Source: Campylobacter volucris (GTDB lineage Bacteria; Campylobacterota; Campylobacteria; Campylobacterales; Campylobacteraceae). From it: a stretch of DNA of 64,000 nucleotides. Position 1 is the first letter of the stretch, and each line of letters begins with the position of its first letter. The notes beneath the pieces are model-generated. The model had not been told where the DNA came from. It saw only the letters and a program-made list of their open reading frames with translations, and did not search any database. The translations under genes were made by a program, and so were the position numbers. Below, in pieces: positions 8,670 through 17,603 of this stretch. The stretch covers positions 744,001 to 808,000 of the forward strand of contig NZ_CP043428.1 in the NCBI RefSeq assembly GCF_008245045.1. The letters are read 5' to 3'.

Positions 8670-9917
8670 TTAGCTTTTTTGTATATCTAATAGTATTGTA
8701 TTATCTTCTTCCTTAAAAGTATAAATCAAATCATCACATTTATATGAAATTTCTTTTTTACAAGATTTATCTTGTAAAGGTTCTTTTAAAATTTCATTTA
8801 GATGTTTTTTTATGAGTAACTTCATAGGTATACCACAACCATGTTGTAAATTTTTAATAAATTTTCCATCTATTTCTTTTTCACTTGTTATTTTAGTAAA
8901 ATCAATTTCAAATCCTAAATCTTTTAAGATGTTAAAATATTCTTCTCTTTCTTCTAAAGGAACATATTGATCAAATTTAGAATGATAAGCAATGTATTTT
9001 GGTTTTGGATATAGGCTTTGAGTTTTTAAATGTTTTTTGTTTAATGGCTCTCTTATTATTTTTCTAGCATTGGAGAAATAATAAGGAGATTGTTTGTTTG
9101 TAGTCCAAAGGGTTTTTTCGCAAACACAAAGTCTAATATTATTAAAAAAAAGAAAAGTACCAAAACAAAAATATTTTGTAAAATCAACTTCTTTGCCAAA
9201 TCCTATATATCTCCACGCATCACCATCTAAAGTTACATGTGAAGCATTATCTAAAATAACATCCACATTCCAAGGAGCTATTTTGGCACATAAAAGTGCC
9301 ATATAAGCTCCATGAGAAACTCCTACTAAAATAGTTTTCAATCCTTCTTTAGCTGTGTTAAATGGAGGATTGGCTTTGATATAAAGTAAAACATTAATTA
9401 CATCCATAGTTTGCATAATACCATAGTTTTGATATTCATCTTTAGTTGGTTGCAAACTCGCACTTAAATCCAAATAATAACTCCTATCAAGTTCCCAGTT
9501 ATTTTTCATATCCCCAATTTTTTCATTAAGATATTCCATAGCAGGATGAAATTCTTCAAAAGTATTTAATTTTTGTATATCATAAGGAATTTTGATCTTT
9601 AAAGCTTTTAAACTAACTTCAAATATAAGCTTATCTATATTATCTAAATAAAATTTAGCTCCAATTTGAGGACGATTTCCTATACAATGATAGTCTATAC
9701 TTAAAACAGCTACATTATATTTAGAAGCAAAATATTGCATATTAAATTCTAACACAGGATCGCTCATATCAGCACCAAGACCTTGTATAATACAAACTAA
9801 AGCTTCTATTTCTTTACTATCATCATAAATGAGTTTAAACTCAACCTTAGATTCTCTTTTTATATTTAATTCTACATCATCACAAGAATTGATTTCATAG
9901 GTTTTATTGATTATCAT
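8670..9917 (-). CDS. DUF2920 ('617 family') alpha/beta-hydrolase-like protein
   Basis: A 415-residue member of the Campylobacter '617 family' (DUF2920). It carries a nucleophile-elbow motif G-V-S-H-G (VGVSHGAYMALLCAKIAPW) and a late conserved HGCGIP that may supply the catalytic His, so it looks like a serine alpha/beta-hydrolase. It is paralogous to the next gene (9932-11152): both start M-[IL]-INKTY and share SCDDVELNIKRES. It lies 14 bases after that gene, clearly a tandem duplication. In C. jejuni the family is known for phase-variable G-tracts, but no run of eight or more G or C is visible here. Thioesterase or acyl-transfer work on the nearby carrier protein is inference. Confidence 0.85.
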   Translation of the reverse strand: MIINKTYEINSCDDVELNIKRESKVEFKLIYDDSKEIEALVCIIQGLGADMSDPVLEFNMQYFASKYNVAVLSIDYHCIGNRPQIGAKFYLDNIDKLIFEVSLKALKIKIPYDIQKLNTFEEFHPAMEYLNEKIGDMKNNWELDRSYYLDLSASLQPTKDEYQNYGIMQTMDVINVLLYIKANPPFNTAKEGLKTILVGVSHGAYMALLCAKIAPWNVDVILDNASHVTLDGDAWRYIGFGKEVDFTKYFCFGTFLFFNNIRLCVCEKTLWTTNKQSPYYFSNARKIIREPLNKKHLKTQSLYPKPKYIAYHSKFDQYVPLEEREEYFNILKDLGFEIDFTKITSEKEIDGKFIKNLQHGCGIPMKLLIKKHLNEILKEPLQDKSCKKEISYKCDDLIYTFKEEDNTILLDIQKS

Positions 9918-9931
9918 TGTTAGTCTTTATT

Positions 9932-11152
9932 TTAAATTATTTCCAAAACAAATTTATCATCTTTATCCTTAAAAGTAAAAACTTTGTTTTTACAAGGATA
10001 ACTTATACTATCTTCTTTCATGCTAAAGGTTTTATCTTTTAGTTTTTCAAGCATTTTTGGTAATTCTTTGTTAAATAAAGCTTTATCAGGAATTCCACAA
10101 CCATGAGTTAAATCTTTAATATATTTACCATCTATATCTTTTTCATCAATTAAATGAAAAGTGATGTCATAATTTAAAGCTTTTAAAATTTCACACATTT
10201 GGATTTTATACTCAGCAGGGGTTAAATCATCTTTAACACTATGATAACTTATATAAACTATATCTTTATTTTTTTGAGCTTGTAAAATTAAATGAGTTTG
10301 ATTAGATAAAGCTCTTATTAGATAATTTTCATCAGCAAAATAATAAGGTGAACTTGGGTTTTTACGATTCCAATAAGTTTCTGTATAACAATAAGTTATA
10401 CTATTTGGCTCATCTTCGCTCATAATAGCATCTCCCAAATTTAAATCCCTACCTATTATATATCTAAGTGGTGGCAACCCTGCTCCTGAATTATCTATCA
10501 CCCCATCTACATACCAAGGAGCTATCTTAGCACACATTAAAGCTAAATAACCTCCATAAGACCCTCCCCCGTAAATCTTAGGTAAAGATTTAAATTGAGG
10601 ATAGTTTTTCATAATATCTTTTAAGGCATTGATATGATCAATTGCAGCCATTATACCAAAATTTTGATATTCATTATTGGGCGGAACGAAAGTGCAAGAA
10701 AAATTTACTTTATAGTTTTTATCTAATAGATTTTGCTCTTTTAGTTGCACCATTTTTTCTTCTAGTAATTTATAATATTTTTCTAATTTTTCAGTGCTAT
10801 CTAAAGTATCCACTTTTATATCAAATTCATCAAAAGCTTTTTGAAACATTCTTAAATCATCTAGTAAAAATGTCATTTCAGCACTATATCTATCCACATC
10901 AGAAACTCTTTGACAAAAACAATGATATAAAACATTAACAGCTATTACATCAAATTTTTTAGCTATAAATTTTCTATAACTTTCTAAAAAATGCATATTA
11001 ACATTTGAGCCATATCCTGGCATTACAAACACTATAGCTTTCATTTCTTTACTATCATCATAAGTGATTCTATATTCAAGTTTAGATTCTCTTTTTATAT
11101 TTAATTCTACATCATCACAAGAGTCTATAAAATATGTTTTATTAATGAGCAT
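9932..11152 (-). CDS. DUF2920 ('617 family') alpha/beta-hydrolase-like protein
   Basis: A 406-residue paralogue of the preceding entry, and the first gene of the minus-strand set DUF2920-DUF2920-YkgJ. The nucleophile elbow is G-G-S-Y-G (YGGGSYGGYLALMCAKIAPW), and HGCGIP is again present near residue 350. The Cys of PxxxWxVD context and the N-terminal 30 residues match the neighbour closely, while the middle differs. By position the pair corresponds to Cj0617/Cj0618 of C. jejuni (recalled). It is intact with no frameshift, unlike some C. jejuni copies. A cytoplasmic location is likely as there is no signal peptide. Confidence 0.85.
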   Translation of the reverse strand: MLINKTYFIDSCDDVELNIKRESKLEYRITYDDSKEMKAIVFVMPGYGSNVNMHFLESYRKFIAKKFDVIAVNVLYHCFCQRVSDVDRYSAEMTFLLDDLRMFQKAFDEFDIKVDTLDSTEKLEKYYKLLEEKMVQLKEQNLLDKNYKVNFSCTFVPPNNEYQNFGIMAAIDHINALKDIMKNYPQFKSLPKIYGGGSYGGYLALMCAKIAPWYVDGVIDNSGAGLPPLRYIIGRDLNLGDAIMSEDEPNSITYCYTETYWNRKNPSSPYYFADENYLIRALSNQTHLILQAQKNKDIVYISYHSVKDDLTPAEYKIQMCEILKALNYDITFHLIDEKDIDGKYIKDLTHGCGIPDKALFNKELPKMLEKLKDKTFSMKEDSISYPCKNKVFTFKDKDDKFVLEII

Positions 11153-11211
11153 TTTAAGCCTTTTGAAATTTTAACAATATTATATCGTCAAAATTTCTTT
11201 AAAATTATAAA

Positions 11212-11955
11212 TTATCCAAAGGCTCCGTTTAAATAAGCTTTAGTTTTTTCTTCTTTTGGATTTTCAAAAAATTCTTTACTTTCTCCAAATTCTACAAGCT
11301 CTCCTAGATGAAAAAACGCAGTATAATCAGCCACACGCTTACCTTGTTGCATATTATGTGTTACCATTATCATAGATAAATTATGACTTAATTCTTTAAT
11401 AAGTTCTTCTATAACACCTGAAGATATAGGATCAAGTGCTGAAGTTGGTTCATCTAAAAGTAATAGTTTTGGTTTTATAGCTAAAGCTCTTGCTATACAA
11501 AGTCTTTGTTGCTGTCCGCCAGAAAGCGCTAAAGCACTTTGATGAAGCTTATCTTTTACTTCGCTTAAAAGCCCTACTTTTTCCAAACAATCAAGCACAA
11601 GCTCTTCTTCTTGAATTTTATCTTTGATCATACCATGAAGTCTTGGAGCATAGGCTATATTTTCATATATACTTTTTACAAAAACATTAGGTTGTTGAAA
11701 AACCATACCTACATTTTTTCTAAGAACAACTACATCTTGATTTTTAACATCTTTTTTATTAACTTCTACAAGACCATCTATCTTTGCAATCTTGTCATTC
11801 ATACGATTAAAACATCTTAAAAATGTGGATTTTCCACATCCTGAAGCACCTATTAAAGCAGTAATTTTATTTTCTTGTATTTGCATATTTATATCAAACA
11901 AAGCTTGTTTTTTTCCATAAAATAAATTTAAATCAACCGTTTTTGCGATAATCAT
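11212..11955 (-). CDS. pstB: Phosphate ABC transporter ATPase PstB
   Basis: The ATP-binding subunit of the high-affinity phosphate importer, at the cytoplasmic face of PstCA. It has all ABC motifs: Walker [10 protein letters not shown] near residue 36, the signature LSGGQQQR, Walker [13 protein letters not shown], and the switch His in MVTHNM. The length of 247 aa is normal. The start overlaps pstA by four bases. No phoU follows; the next gene is the DUF2920 pair on the same strand after a 59-base gap. Confidence 0.97.
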   Translation of the reverse strand: MIIAKTVDLNLFYGKKQALFDINMQIQENKITALIGASGCGKSTFLRCFNRMNDKIAKIDGLVEVNKKDVKNQDVVVLRKNVGMVFQQPNVFVKSIYENIAYAPRLHGMIKDKIQEEELVLDCLEKVGLLSEVKDKLHQSALALSGGQQQRLCIARALAIKPKLLLLDEPTSALDPISSGVIEELIKELSHNLSMIMVTHNMQQGKRVADYTAFFHLGELVEFGESKEFFENPKEEKTKAYLNGAFG

Positions 11956-13040
11956 GAATTTTTTCCTTGAAAATATTTTCTAAGCAATATTGCACTTAAA
12001 TTTAATATAACTAAAAGTCCTAATAATACCAAAATTCCAGCTGCAGTTCTTTCTAAAAATGCACGCTCAGGCATAGCTGACCATGAAAAAATTTGAGCTG
12101 GTAAAACGCTAGTTGGTGAAAATATGCTAGTTGCAACATCAGGTATAAAAGCTATCATACCAATAATCATTAGCGGTGCAGTTTCACCTATAGCTTGAGC
12201 TAAAGTTAAAATAGAACCTGTAAGTATCATAGGCATAGCTAAAGGTAGCATTATGCCTTTTATCATTTGATACTTAGTCATACCTAGAGCATATGCTGCA
12301 TTTTTCATATTAATATCCACGCTTTTTAAAGCTGCTTTTGTAGAAACTATTATAATAGGTAAACTCATAATGGCTAAAGTAAGCCCACCTGCAAGAGCTG
12401 AAGATCTTGGCATGCCAAATAAATTGATAAATACACCAAGCCCTAAAAGCCCAAATAATATACTAGGAATACTTGCAAGATTGTTTATACAAACTTCTAT
12501 AAAATGAGTAAATAAATTTTGCGGTGCAAATTCTTCTAAGTAAATAGCAGCTCCTACTCCTATAGGTATGCTCACTACCATACAAACTACCATCACAAGC
12601 AAGGTTCCAACAACCGAAGAAAATATCCCTGAATTTTCAGGTGATTTAGAATCTCCGTTTAAGAAAAAATTGGTATTAAATTTTAATTGTATTTGATCTT
12701 TTTGCATCAACTCATTTACAAGCTGTATTTGAGACTCGTTTAATTTATGATAATTATTTTTAACATACTGATCTACTTCAGCATTAGCTAAAAACCAGCC
12801 TTCTCCTTGGACTTGATTAGCTCTAATTTGTCTTTGCTCGCTACGAGATAATAATTCATAAGCTACGCTATTTCTATCTGCTTTAGTATAAATATATGTT
12901 TGTTTAAACGCACCCAAACCAAGATAAAAAATGCTCGATAAAAATATCCCAAGAAAAATAAGATTAATATAAAGTCCCATTTTGCAAAATCTTTTAAAAT
13001 TTTTTGAGTCTTTTTTTCTTTTTCTAAATAATTTTTTCAC
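11952..13040 (-). CDS. pstA: Phosphate ABC transporter permease PstA
   Basis: The inner-membrane permease PstA, 362 aa. It has an N-terminal membrane segment (about residues 22-45) followed by a roughly 85-residue periplasmic insertion of the DUF3333 type. The usual five-helix BPD permease core comes next, with the EAA-like loop in [20 protein letters not shown]. It pairs with PstC and is driven by PstB. It overlaps pstC and pstB by four bases each, which indicates one translationally coupled operon. Confidence 0.95.
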   Translation of the reverse strand: MKKLFRKRKKDSKNFKRFCKMGLYINLIFLGIFLSSIFYLGLGAFKQTYIYTKADRNSVAYELLSRSEQRQIRANQVQGEGWFLANAEVDQYVKNNYHKLNESQIQLVNELMQKDQIQLKFNTNFFLNGDSKSPENSGIFSSVVGTLLVMVVCMVVSIPIGVGAAIYLEEFAPQNLFTHFIEVCINNLASIPSILFGLLGLGVFINLFGMPRSSALAGGLTLAIMSLPIIIVSTKAALKSVDINMKNAAYALGMTKYQMIKGIMLPLAMPMILTGSILTLAQAIGETAPLMIIGMIAFIPDVATSIFSPTSVLPAQIFSWSAMPERAFLERTAAGILVLLGLLVILNLSAILLRKYFQGKNS

Positions 13041-13951
13041 AAATTCTTCCTTTTATGAAAGCGATTGATCAAATAAACGCTAAAAATATTAATAATTAAA
13101 GTAATGATAAATAAAACAAGTCCTAATGAAAACGCACTTAAAGCTAAAGAACTATCAAAAGCTTGATCTCCACTTAAAGCTTCTACAATTTTAACCGTAA
13201 CTGTAGTCATATCTTCTAAGAAATTCATGCTTAAATTTGGTCTTAAACTCGCTGCCATTACTACTATCATAGTCTCACCTAATGCCCTTGAAAGTCCTAG
13301 TAAGCATGCTGCTACTATACCAGGTAAGGCTTCGGGTAAAATAACAGCAAACACAACTTCTTTTTTTGTCATACCTAAAGCATAAGCACCATTGATTCTT
13401 TTTTGACTCACAGTTTCTATACAATCTTGAGATAAAGAAGCAACAATAGGCACTATCATAATACCCATGATAAACCCAGCCCCCAAAGCACTTTGAAAAC
13501 TAGCATTTATTCCAAAAAGACCAAAAAACCATACTATAAAAGGAGCTACAACAATAGCTGCAAAAAATCCAAAAACTACCGTTGGAATTCCAGCGATAAT
13601 TTCCAAAATAGGTTTTAAATAATTTTTAGATTTTTTACCTGCAAATACACCCAAATAAAGAGCACACATTATACCTAAAGGTAATGCTGTTAGCATAGCG
13701 ATTAAAGAGATGTAAAAAGTTCCCCAAAATAAAGACAAAGCACCAAAAACACCTTGTTTACTTGTCCCATCAGCTCCTACAAAAGCTGCATCTGCTGCCC
13801 ACTCGCTTGAGAATAAAAAAGTAAATACGCTTTCTTTTTGAAAAAATTTCAACGCTTCAACTAAAATAGTTAGCATAATGGCAAAACTTACCACTACACT
13901 AACAAAAGCACAAAGAAAGAGTATAGATTTTGCTATATTTTCTTTTAACAA
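13037..13951 (-). CDS. pstC: Phosphate ABC transporter permease PstC
   Basis: The PstC permease, 304 aa, with six predicted membrane helices. The EAA loop is visible as ALGMTKKEVVFAVILPEALPG, followed by LSRALGETMIVVMAA, a strong PstC signature with the conserved Arg and Glu of the phosphate path. It lies 14 bases after pstS and overlaps pstA by four bases. Confidence 0.95.
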   Translation of the reverse strand: MLKENIAKSILFLCAFVSVVVSFAIMLTILVEALKFFQKESVFTFLFSSEWAADAAFVGADGTSKQGVFGALSLFWGTFYISLIAMLTALPLGIMCALYLGVFAGKKSKNYLKPILEIIAGIPTVVFGFFAAIVVAPFIVWFFGLFGINASFQSALGAGFIMGIMIVPIVASLSQDCIETVSQKRINGAYALGMTKKEVVFAVILPEALPGIVAACLLGLSRALGETMIVVMAASLRPNLSMNFLEDMTTVTVKIVEALSGDQAFDSSLALSAFSLGLVLFIITLIINIFSVYLINRFHKRKNL

Positions 13952-13965
13952 TGCTTATCCTTGTA

Positions 13966-14943
13966 TTAAAAAACTTTTCCAGCTTTTACAAGTTCTGTAT
14001 TTAATAAAGTTTTATTTTCTAAATGTTTTTGAGTTTGTTTTAACAACTCATCATCCAAAGGAACAAGACCTAATTTTTCTAACTCAGCACCTCTTTTAGC
14101 TAAATCATCGCTCATATAAATTTTTGCAAATTCTATAGCTTGTGGTTTTTTAGCATTGATGTATATAAATAAAGAACGCGCTAATTTATAAGTTCCATTA
14201 GAAATATTTTCATTATTTGCTTGTATGTCATCTATACTAACAGCATTGATTTTATCTTCATTACTTGTTAAAAATCCATATCCAAAAAGCCCAAAAGCTT
14301 CTTTATCTACGCTAAGCTTAGACACGATTAAATTATCATTTTCTCCACTTGGTATAAAGGCTCCATCTTGTCTTATGGTTTTATATTTGTCTTTATATTC
14401 AGGAAATTTTTTAGAATTTTCTACCATGATTAATTCTTCGATAGTATCTCTAGTGCCTGAACTTGAAGGTGGTCCGTAAATAGTGATTTTTCTATTTGGT
14501 AAATTTGGATTGATTTGATTCCAATTTTGATAAGGATTTGGAACTAATTTTCCATTTTGAGGTACTTCTTTAGCTAAAGCTAAAAATAATTCTTGCATAG
14601 TGATATTCAATGGAGCATTGATTTTATTTTGTGCTAATACAATTCCATCATAACCTATCATCACACCGATAATATCTGTAACACCTGATTTTTGACATAC
14701 TTCAAATTCACTTGGTTTTATAGATCTTGAAGCATTTGAAATATCAGTAATACCCTCGCAAAAAACCTTAAAACCTCCACCAGTTCCTAAGCTTTCTACT
14801 ATAGGTGTTTTAGTTTTTTTAATCAAAGAATATTCTTCAGCAACAAAAGAAGTAAATGGATACACAGTTGAAGATCCAGCTATTTTAAATTCAGCCCCAC
14901 TTACTATACTAGCAAAAGCAGCTAAAGCTAATATTTTTTTCAT
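13966..14943 (-). CDS. pstS: Periplasmic phosphate-binding protein PstS
   Basis: A 325-residue solute-binding protein with a short signal peptide (MKKILALAAFASIVSGAE). Phosphate-ligand motifs are visible: AGSSTVYPF near residue 22, then DISNASR, and SSGTRDT near residue 164. It is the first gene of the pst operon. A good ribosome site AAGGAG (minus, 14949-14954) precedes the ATG. The pho-box-like repeat at 14992-15010 lies about 50 bases upstream, so expression should rise under phosphate limitation through the divergently encoded two-component system. Confidence 0.96.
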   Translation of the reverse strand: MKKILALAAFASIVSGAEFKIAGSSTVYPFTSFVAEEYSLIKKTKTPIVESLGTGGGFKVFCEGITDISNASRSIKPSEFEVCQKSGVTDIIGVMIGYDGIVLAQNKINAPLNITMQELFLALAKEVPQNGKLVPNPYQNWNQINPNLPNRKITIYGPPSSSGTRDTIEELIMVENSKKFPEYKDKYKTIRQDGAFIPSGENDNLIVSKLSVDKEAFGLFGYGFLTSNEDKINAVSIDDIQANNENISNGTYKLARSLFIYINAKKPQAIEFAKIYMSDDLAKRGAELEKLGLVPLDDELLKQTQKHLENKTLLNTELVKAGKVF

Positions 14944-14991
14944 TTTTTCTCCTTAAAAATTAAAAAATGTAATGTAAATTTAAAAAATAAT

Positions 14992-15010
14992 GGATACATT
15001 TTGGATACAT
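14992..15010. promoter_or_regulatory. Pho box between pstS and phosR
   Basis: A direct repeat of GGATACAT (14992-14999 and 15003-15010), 11-bp period. On the minus strand, facing pstS, it reads GTATCCAAAATGTATC. The C. jejuni PhosR box, as I recall it, is GTTTCNAAAANGTTTC; this site matches at all fixed positions except the third base of each half. It should be the PhosR operator for pstSCAB, and it overlaps the -35 region of the phosR promoter, so self-regulation is possible. Confidence 0.8.
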
Positions 15011-15020
15011 ACAAATTTGC

Positions 15021-15026
15021 TATAAT
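15021..15026 (+). promoter_or_regulatory. -10 element of phosR (possible leaderless transcript)
   Basis: A perfect TATAAT in the Campylobacter context TTTGCTATAAT. The phosR ATG is at 15033, only 7 bases after the hexamer, so a start site at the usual distance would coincide with the start codon. No ribosome site is present in the short space. Confidence 0.65.
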
Positions 15027-15032
15027 TACAAA

Positions 15033-15692
15033 ATGTTAAATTTAGTTTTGATAGAAGATGATAAAGATTTGAATGAACTCATAAGTTTTAGACTAAAACA
15101 AGAAAATATCAATGTTTTTAGTTTTTTTGATTTTTTTGATTTGGAAAATTTTTTAGATGAAAATGATATTGATTTAATCATTATGGATAGAAATTTACCA
15201 AGCGGAGATAGTGTAGAATTAATCAAGCAAATTCGAAAAAAAGGCTATGATGAAAGCGTGATTTTTCTTAGTGCAAAAACCTTACAAAGTGATATTTTAG
15301 ATGGCTTTGAGCAAGGCTGTGATGATTATATTTGCAAGCCTTTTGATTTTAATGAGCTATTGTTTAGAATCAAAGCGGTTACAAAAAGAAATAAAATTCA
15401 AAAAGAAGAGATAGTTTGTGGTGATTTTATTTTGCATTTTGAAGAACGAAAACTAAACTATAAAAATCAAATCATACAAAATTTAAGTACTCTTGATATA
15501 GAGCTTTTAAAATGTTTTTTTACTTATAAAAATCAACTTCTAAGCAGACAATTTTTAAGCGAGCAAGTTTGGAAAAATGACACCACAAGCGATAAAACCA
15601 TAAACACGGCCATAGTAAGATTAAAACAAAAAATTCCTCAAATCAAAGAAAAAATCATAGCAGTTCGCTCTGTAGGATATAAATTTTGTTAA
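15033..15692 (+). CDS. phosR: OmpR-family response regulator, PhosR-like
   Basis: A 219-residue response regulator. The receiver domain has the acid pocket EDD (residues 8-10), phospho-acceptor Asp52 (LIIMDRNLP), Ser80 and Lys102 (CKPFD). A winged-helix OmpR-type DNA-binding domain follows, ending RSVGYKFC. The start is fixed because family members begin within a few residues of the EDD pocket. It is divergent from pstS across a pho box, so PhosR of the phosphate regulon is the natural reading. In C. jejuni phosRS are, as I recall, elsewhere (Cj0889c-Cj0890c, next to flgL). The name is inferred from context rather than from sequence alone. Confidence 0.82.
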   Translation: MLNLVLIEDDKDLNELISFRLKQENINVFSFFDFFDLENFLDENDIDLIIMDRNLPSGDSVELIKQIRKKGYDESVIFLSAKTLQSDILDGFEQGCDDYICKPFDFNELLFRIKAVTKRNKIQKEEIVCGDFILHFEERKLNYKNQIIQNLSTLDIELLKCFFTYKNQLLSRQFLSEQVWKNDTTSDKTINTAIVRLKQKIPQIKEKIIAVRSVGYKFC

Positions 15693-16963
15693 AAATTAAA
15701 ACTTTTTTGTTTATTTTATTTTGCTTTTTTTGTGCATTTTTTATGATTTTATTTTATATTTTTAATGAAGAATATATAGAAAACATCACTCAAAGCACTT
15801 ACGAGCAAAAGCTAAAAACACTAAATGACACTTTAAATTTTGGCTTAATCACAAATTTAAACACAACAAATATCAAAGAATTTGCCCTAAAAACCAGAGC
15901 TGATTTTATCATCAAAGATGAAAATAATTTTATATCTTCTTTAAAAGATTTTTCTTTTTTTATAGATAAATTTGAAAATAATTTTACAAATACTCATTTT
16001 AATGGTAAAAATATATATTACAAAGCCTATACATATGAAAATTTAAAATACATCATCATTGTTTATCCTAAAGATGTCAAAATGGAATTTTGGATACAAA
16101 ATGCCTTTATTTTCTTTGTATTTTTGATAATCTTAAGCACCATTTTCTTTTTTACCTATAAAATTTTTAAAGAATATTTTCAAGAATTATTACAATTTAT
16201 CAAAACCATTCGCACTTGTACTCATTTTAGTTTTAAAAATACTTTTTTTAAAGATTTAAATTTATTAAACGCTTATTTGTTAAAAATCAAAGAACACATA
16301 CACAAACAAGATCTTAAAAACAAAAAACAAGCTAAAAAAATCAAAACCAAAAATTCCCAACTTTCAAATCTAATAAGCGTCATCTCGCATGAGCTTAAAA
16401 ATCCAATTAGTGTTATAAATTTAAGCTTGCAATCTCTAAAAACTTCTAACGATCAAGCAACTCAAAATTTTTTAATGGAAAAAATTCATAAACAAAGCTT
16501 TAAAATCAACCAACTCACTCATAAGCTCAATTTTGCTTTTAATCTTAATTCTATTAATCAAGAAAAATTTGATTTATACACACTTAGTGAAGAAATTATC
16601 CATTCTTATAATGAAAAAAGAATTCATCTTCAAGGAGAAAAAAGCATAGTTTATGCGGATAAATTTTTAATCGAACATGTGATTATAAATTTAATCAACA
16701 ATGCCTTAAAATACAGCCTAAAAGACATTTACATCGATATAAAAAATCAAAATTTTAGTATCAAAGATGAAGGTATAGGCATAGAAGAAAAACACCTAAA
16801 ACTCATCACAAAAAAATTTTATAAAATAAACCCCAAACAAAGCAATTCTTTTGGACTTGGACTATTTTTGGTAAAAAAAATACTTTCTTTGCACAATAGC
16901 AACCTAAACATTCATTCTATCCCAAACCAAGGTAGTAAATTTTCTTTTACTCTAAATAATTAA
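15686..16963 (+). CDS. phosS: Sensor histidine kinase, PhosS-like
   Basis: A 425-residue membrane histidine kinase. It has two membrane segments (about residues 5-25 and 138-158) around a periplasmic sensor region of roughly 110 residues, then a DHp helix with VISHELKNP (phospho-acceptor His235). The ATPase domain shows NLINNALKYS (N box), DEGIGI (G1) and FGLGLFLVKK (G2). The TTG start at 15686 overlaps the phosR stop by seven bases and has AGGAT at 15674-15678 as ribosome site. The first ATG (codon 20) would cut the first membrane segment. It should sense phosphate limitation and phosphorylate PhosR. Confidence 0.82.
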   Translation: MLKIKTFLFILFCFFCAFFMILFYIFNEEYIENITQSTYEQKLKTLNDTLNFGLITNLNTTNIKEFALKTRADFIIKDENNFISSLKDFSFFIDKFENNFTNTHFNGKNIYYKAYTYENLKYIIIVYPKDVKMEFWIQNAFIFFVFLIILSTIFFFTYKIFKEYFQELLQFIKTIRTCTHFSFKNTFFKDLNLLNAYLLKIKEHIHKQDLKNKKQAKKIKTKNSQLSNLISVISHELKNPISVINLSLQSLKTSNDQATQNFLMEKIHKQSFKINQLTHKLNFAFNLNSINQEKFDLYTLSEEIIHSYNEKRIHLQGEKSIVYADKFLIEHVIINLINNALKYSLKDIYIDIKNQNFSIKDEGIGIEEKHLKLITKKFYKINPKQSNSFGLGLFLVKKILSLHNSNLNIHSIPNQGSKFSFTLNN

Positions 16964-17022
16964 TTTGCAATTTTAACAAAACTATACTATAGTAACAACT
17001 CATAACTTTTCAAGGAGAAAAT

Positions 17023-17517
17023 ATGCTTTCAAAAGAAGTAGTAGCTTTGTTAAATGAGCAAATCAACAAAGAAATGTATGCAGCAAATTTGTATTTGAGT
17101 ATGAGTTCTTGGTGCTATGAGCATAGTTTTGATGGAGCAGGAGCGTTTTTGTTTGAACATGCTAGAGAAGAAAGCGATCATGCAAGAAAACTTATCACTT
17201 ATTTAAATGAAACTGATTCTAAAGTAGAATTAAAAGAAGTAAAAAAACCAGATAGTGATTTCAAATCTTTACTAGATGTTTTTGAAAAAACTTTTGAACA
17301 CGAACAAAGCATTACAGCTTCTATAAACAATCTTGTTGATTTTATGCTTTCAAGTAAAGATTATTCAACTTTTAATTTTTTACAATGGTATGTAAGCGAA
17401 CAGCACGAAGAGGAAGCACTTTTTAGAGGCATAGTGGATAAGATTAAACTTATTAGCGATAATGGAAATGGCTTATATATGGTTGATCAATACATAAAAA
17501 CTTTAATTAAAAAATAA
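17023..17517 (+). CDS. cft: Ferritin (Cft-like)
   Basis: A 164-residue non-haem ferritin storing iron in a 24-mer. Ferroxidase ligands are in place: Glu17 in EQINKEMYAANLY, and FEHAREESDHARKL holding Glu50 and His53. The later NFLQWYVSEQHEEE carries Glu94-region and Gln/Glu ligands. The AAGGAG ribosome site precedes the ATG closely. Possible -10 hexamers (TATACT, TATAGT) lie near 16985. By sequence and by neighbourhood (pst operon) it matches Cj0612c Cft of C. jejuni. It provides iron storage and oxidative-stress protection. Confidence 0.95.
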   Translation: MLSKEVVALLNEQINKEMYAANLYLSMSSWCYEHSFDGAGAFLFEHAREESDHARKLITYLNETDSKVELKEVKKPDSDFKSLLDVFEKTFEHEQSITASINNLVDFMLSSKDYSTFNFLQWYVSEQHEEEALFRGIVDKIKLISDNGNGLYMVDQYIKTLIKK

Positions 17518-17524
17518 TTTCTCA

Positions 17525-17553
17525 AAGATATCTTTTATTTTAAAAGATATCTT
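17525..17553 (+). terminator. Hairpin after ferritin gene
   Basis: A perfect 13-bp inverted repeat with a 3-base loop (arms 17525-17537 and 17541-17553, each containing AAGATATCTT). It lies 8 bases after the cft stop. There is no clean T-run after it, so it may stabilise the 3' end or stop transcription weakly. Confidence 0.55.
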
Positions 17554-17603
17554 GCAAAATAAAAGTATTTTTGTTACAATTTTGTTATTTGTAAGGATAT
17601 TAT

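Noticed and set aside
10642-10938. A 98-residue plus-strand frame within the second DUF2920 gene
   Set aside because: It is antisense to a full-length conserved protein and has no ribosome site or family pattern.
8670-11152. Phase-variable G-tracts in the DUF2920 genes
   Set aside because: The family is known for them in C. jejuni, but I see no run of eight or more G or C in either gene; both frames are intact.
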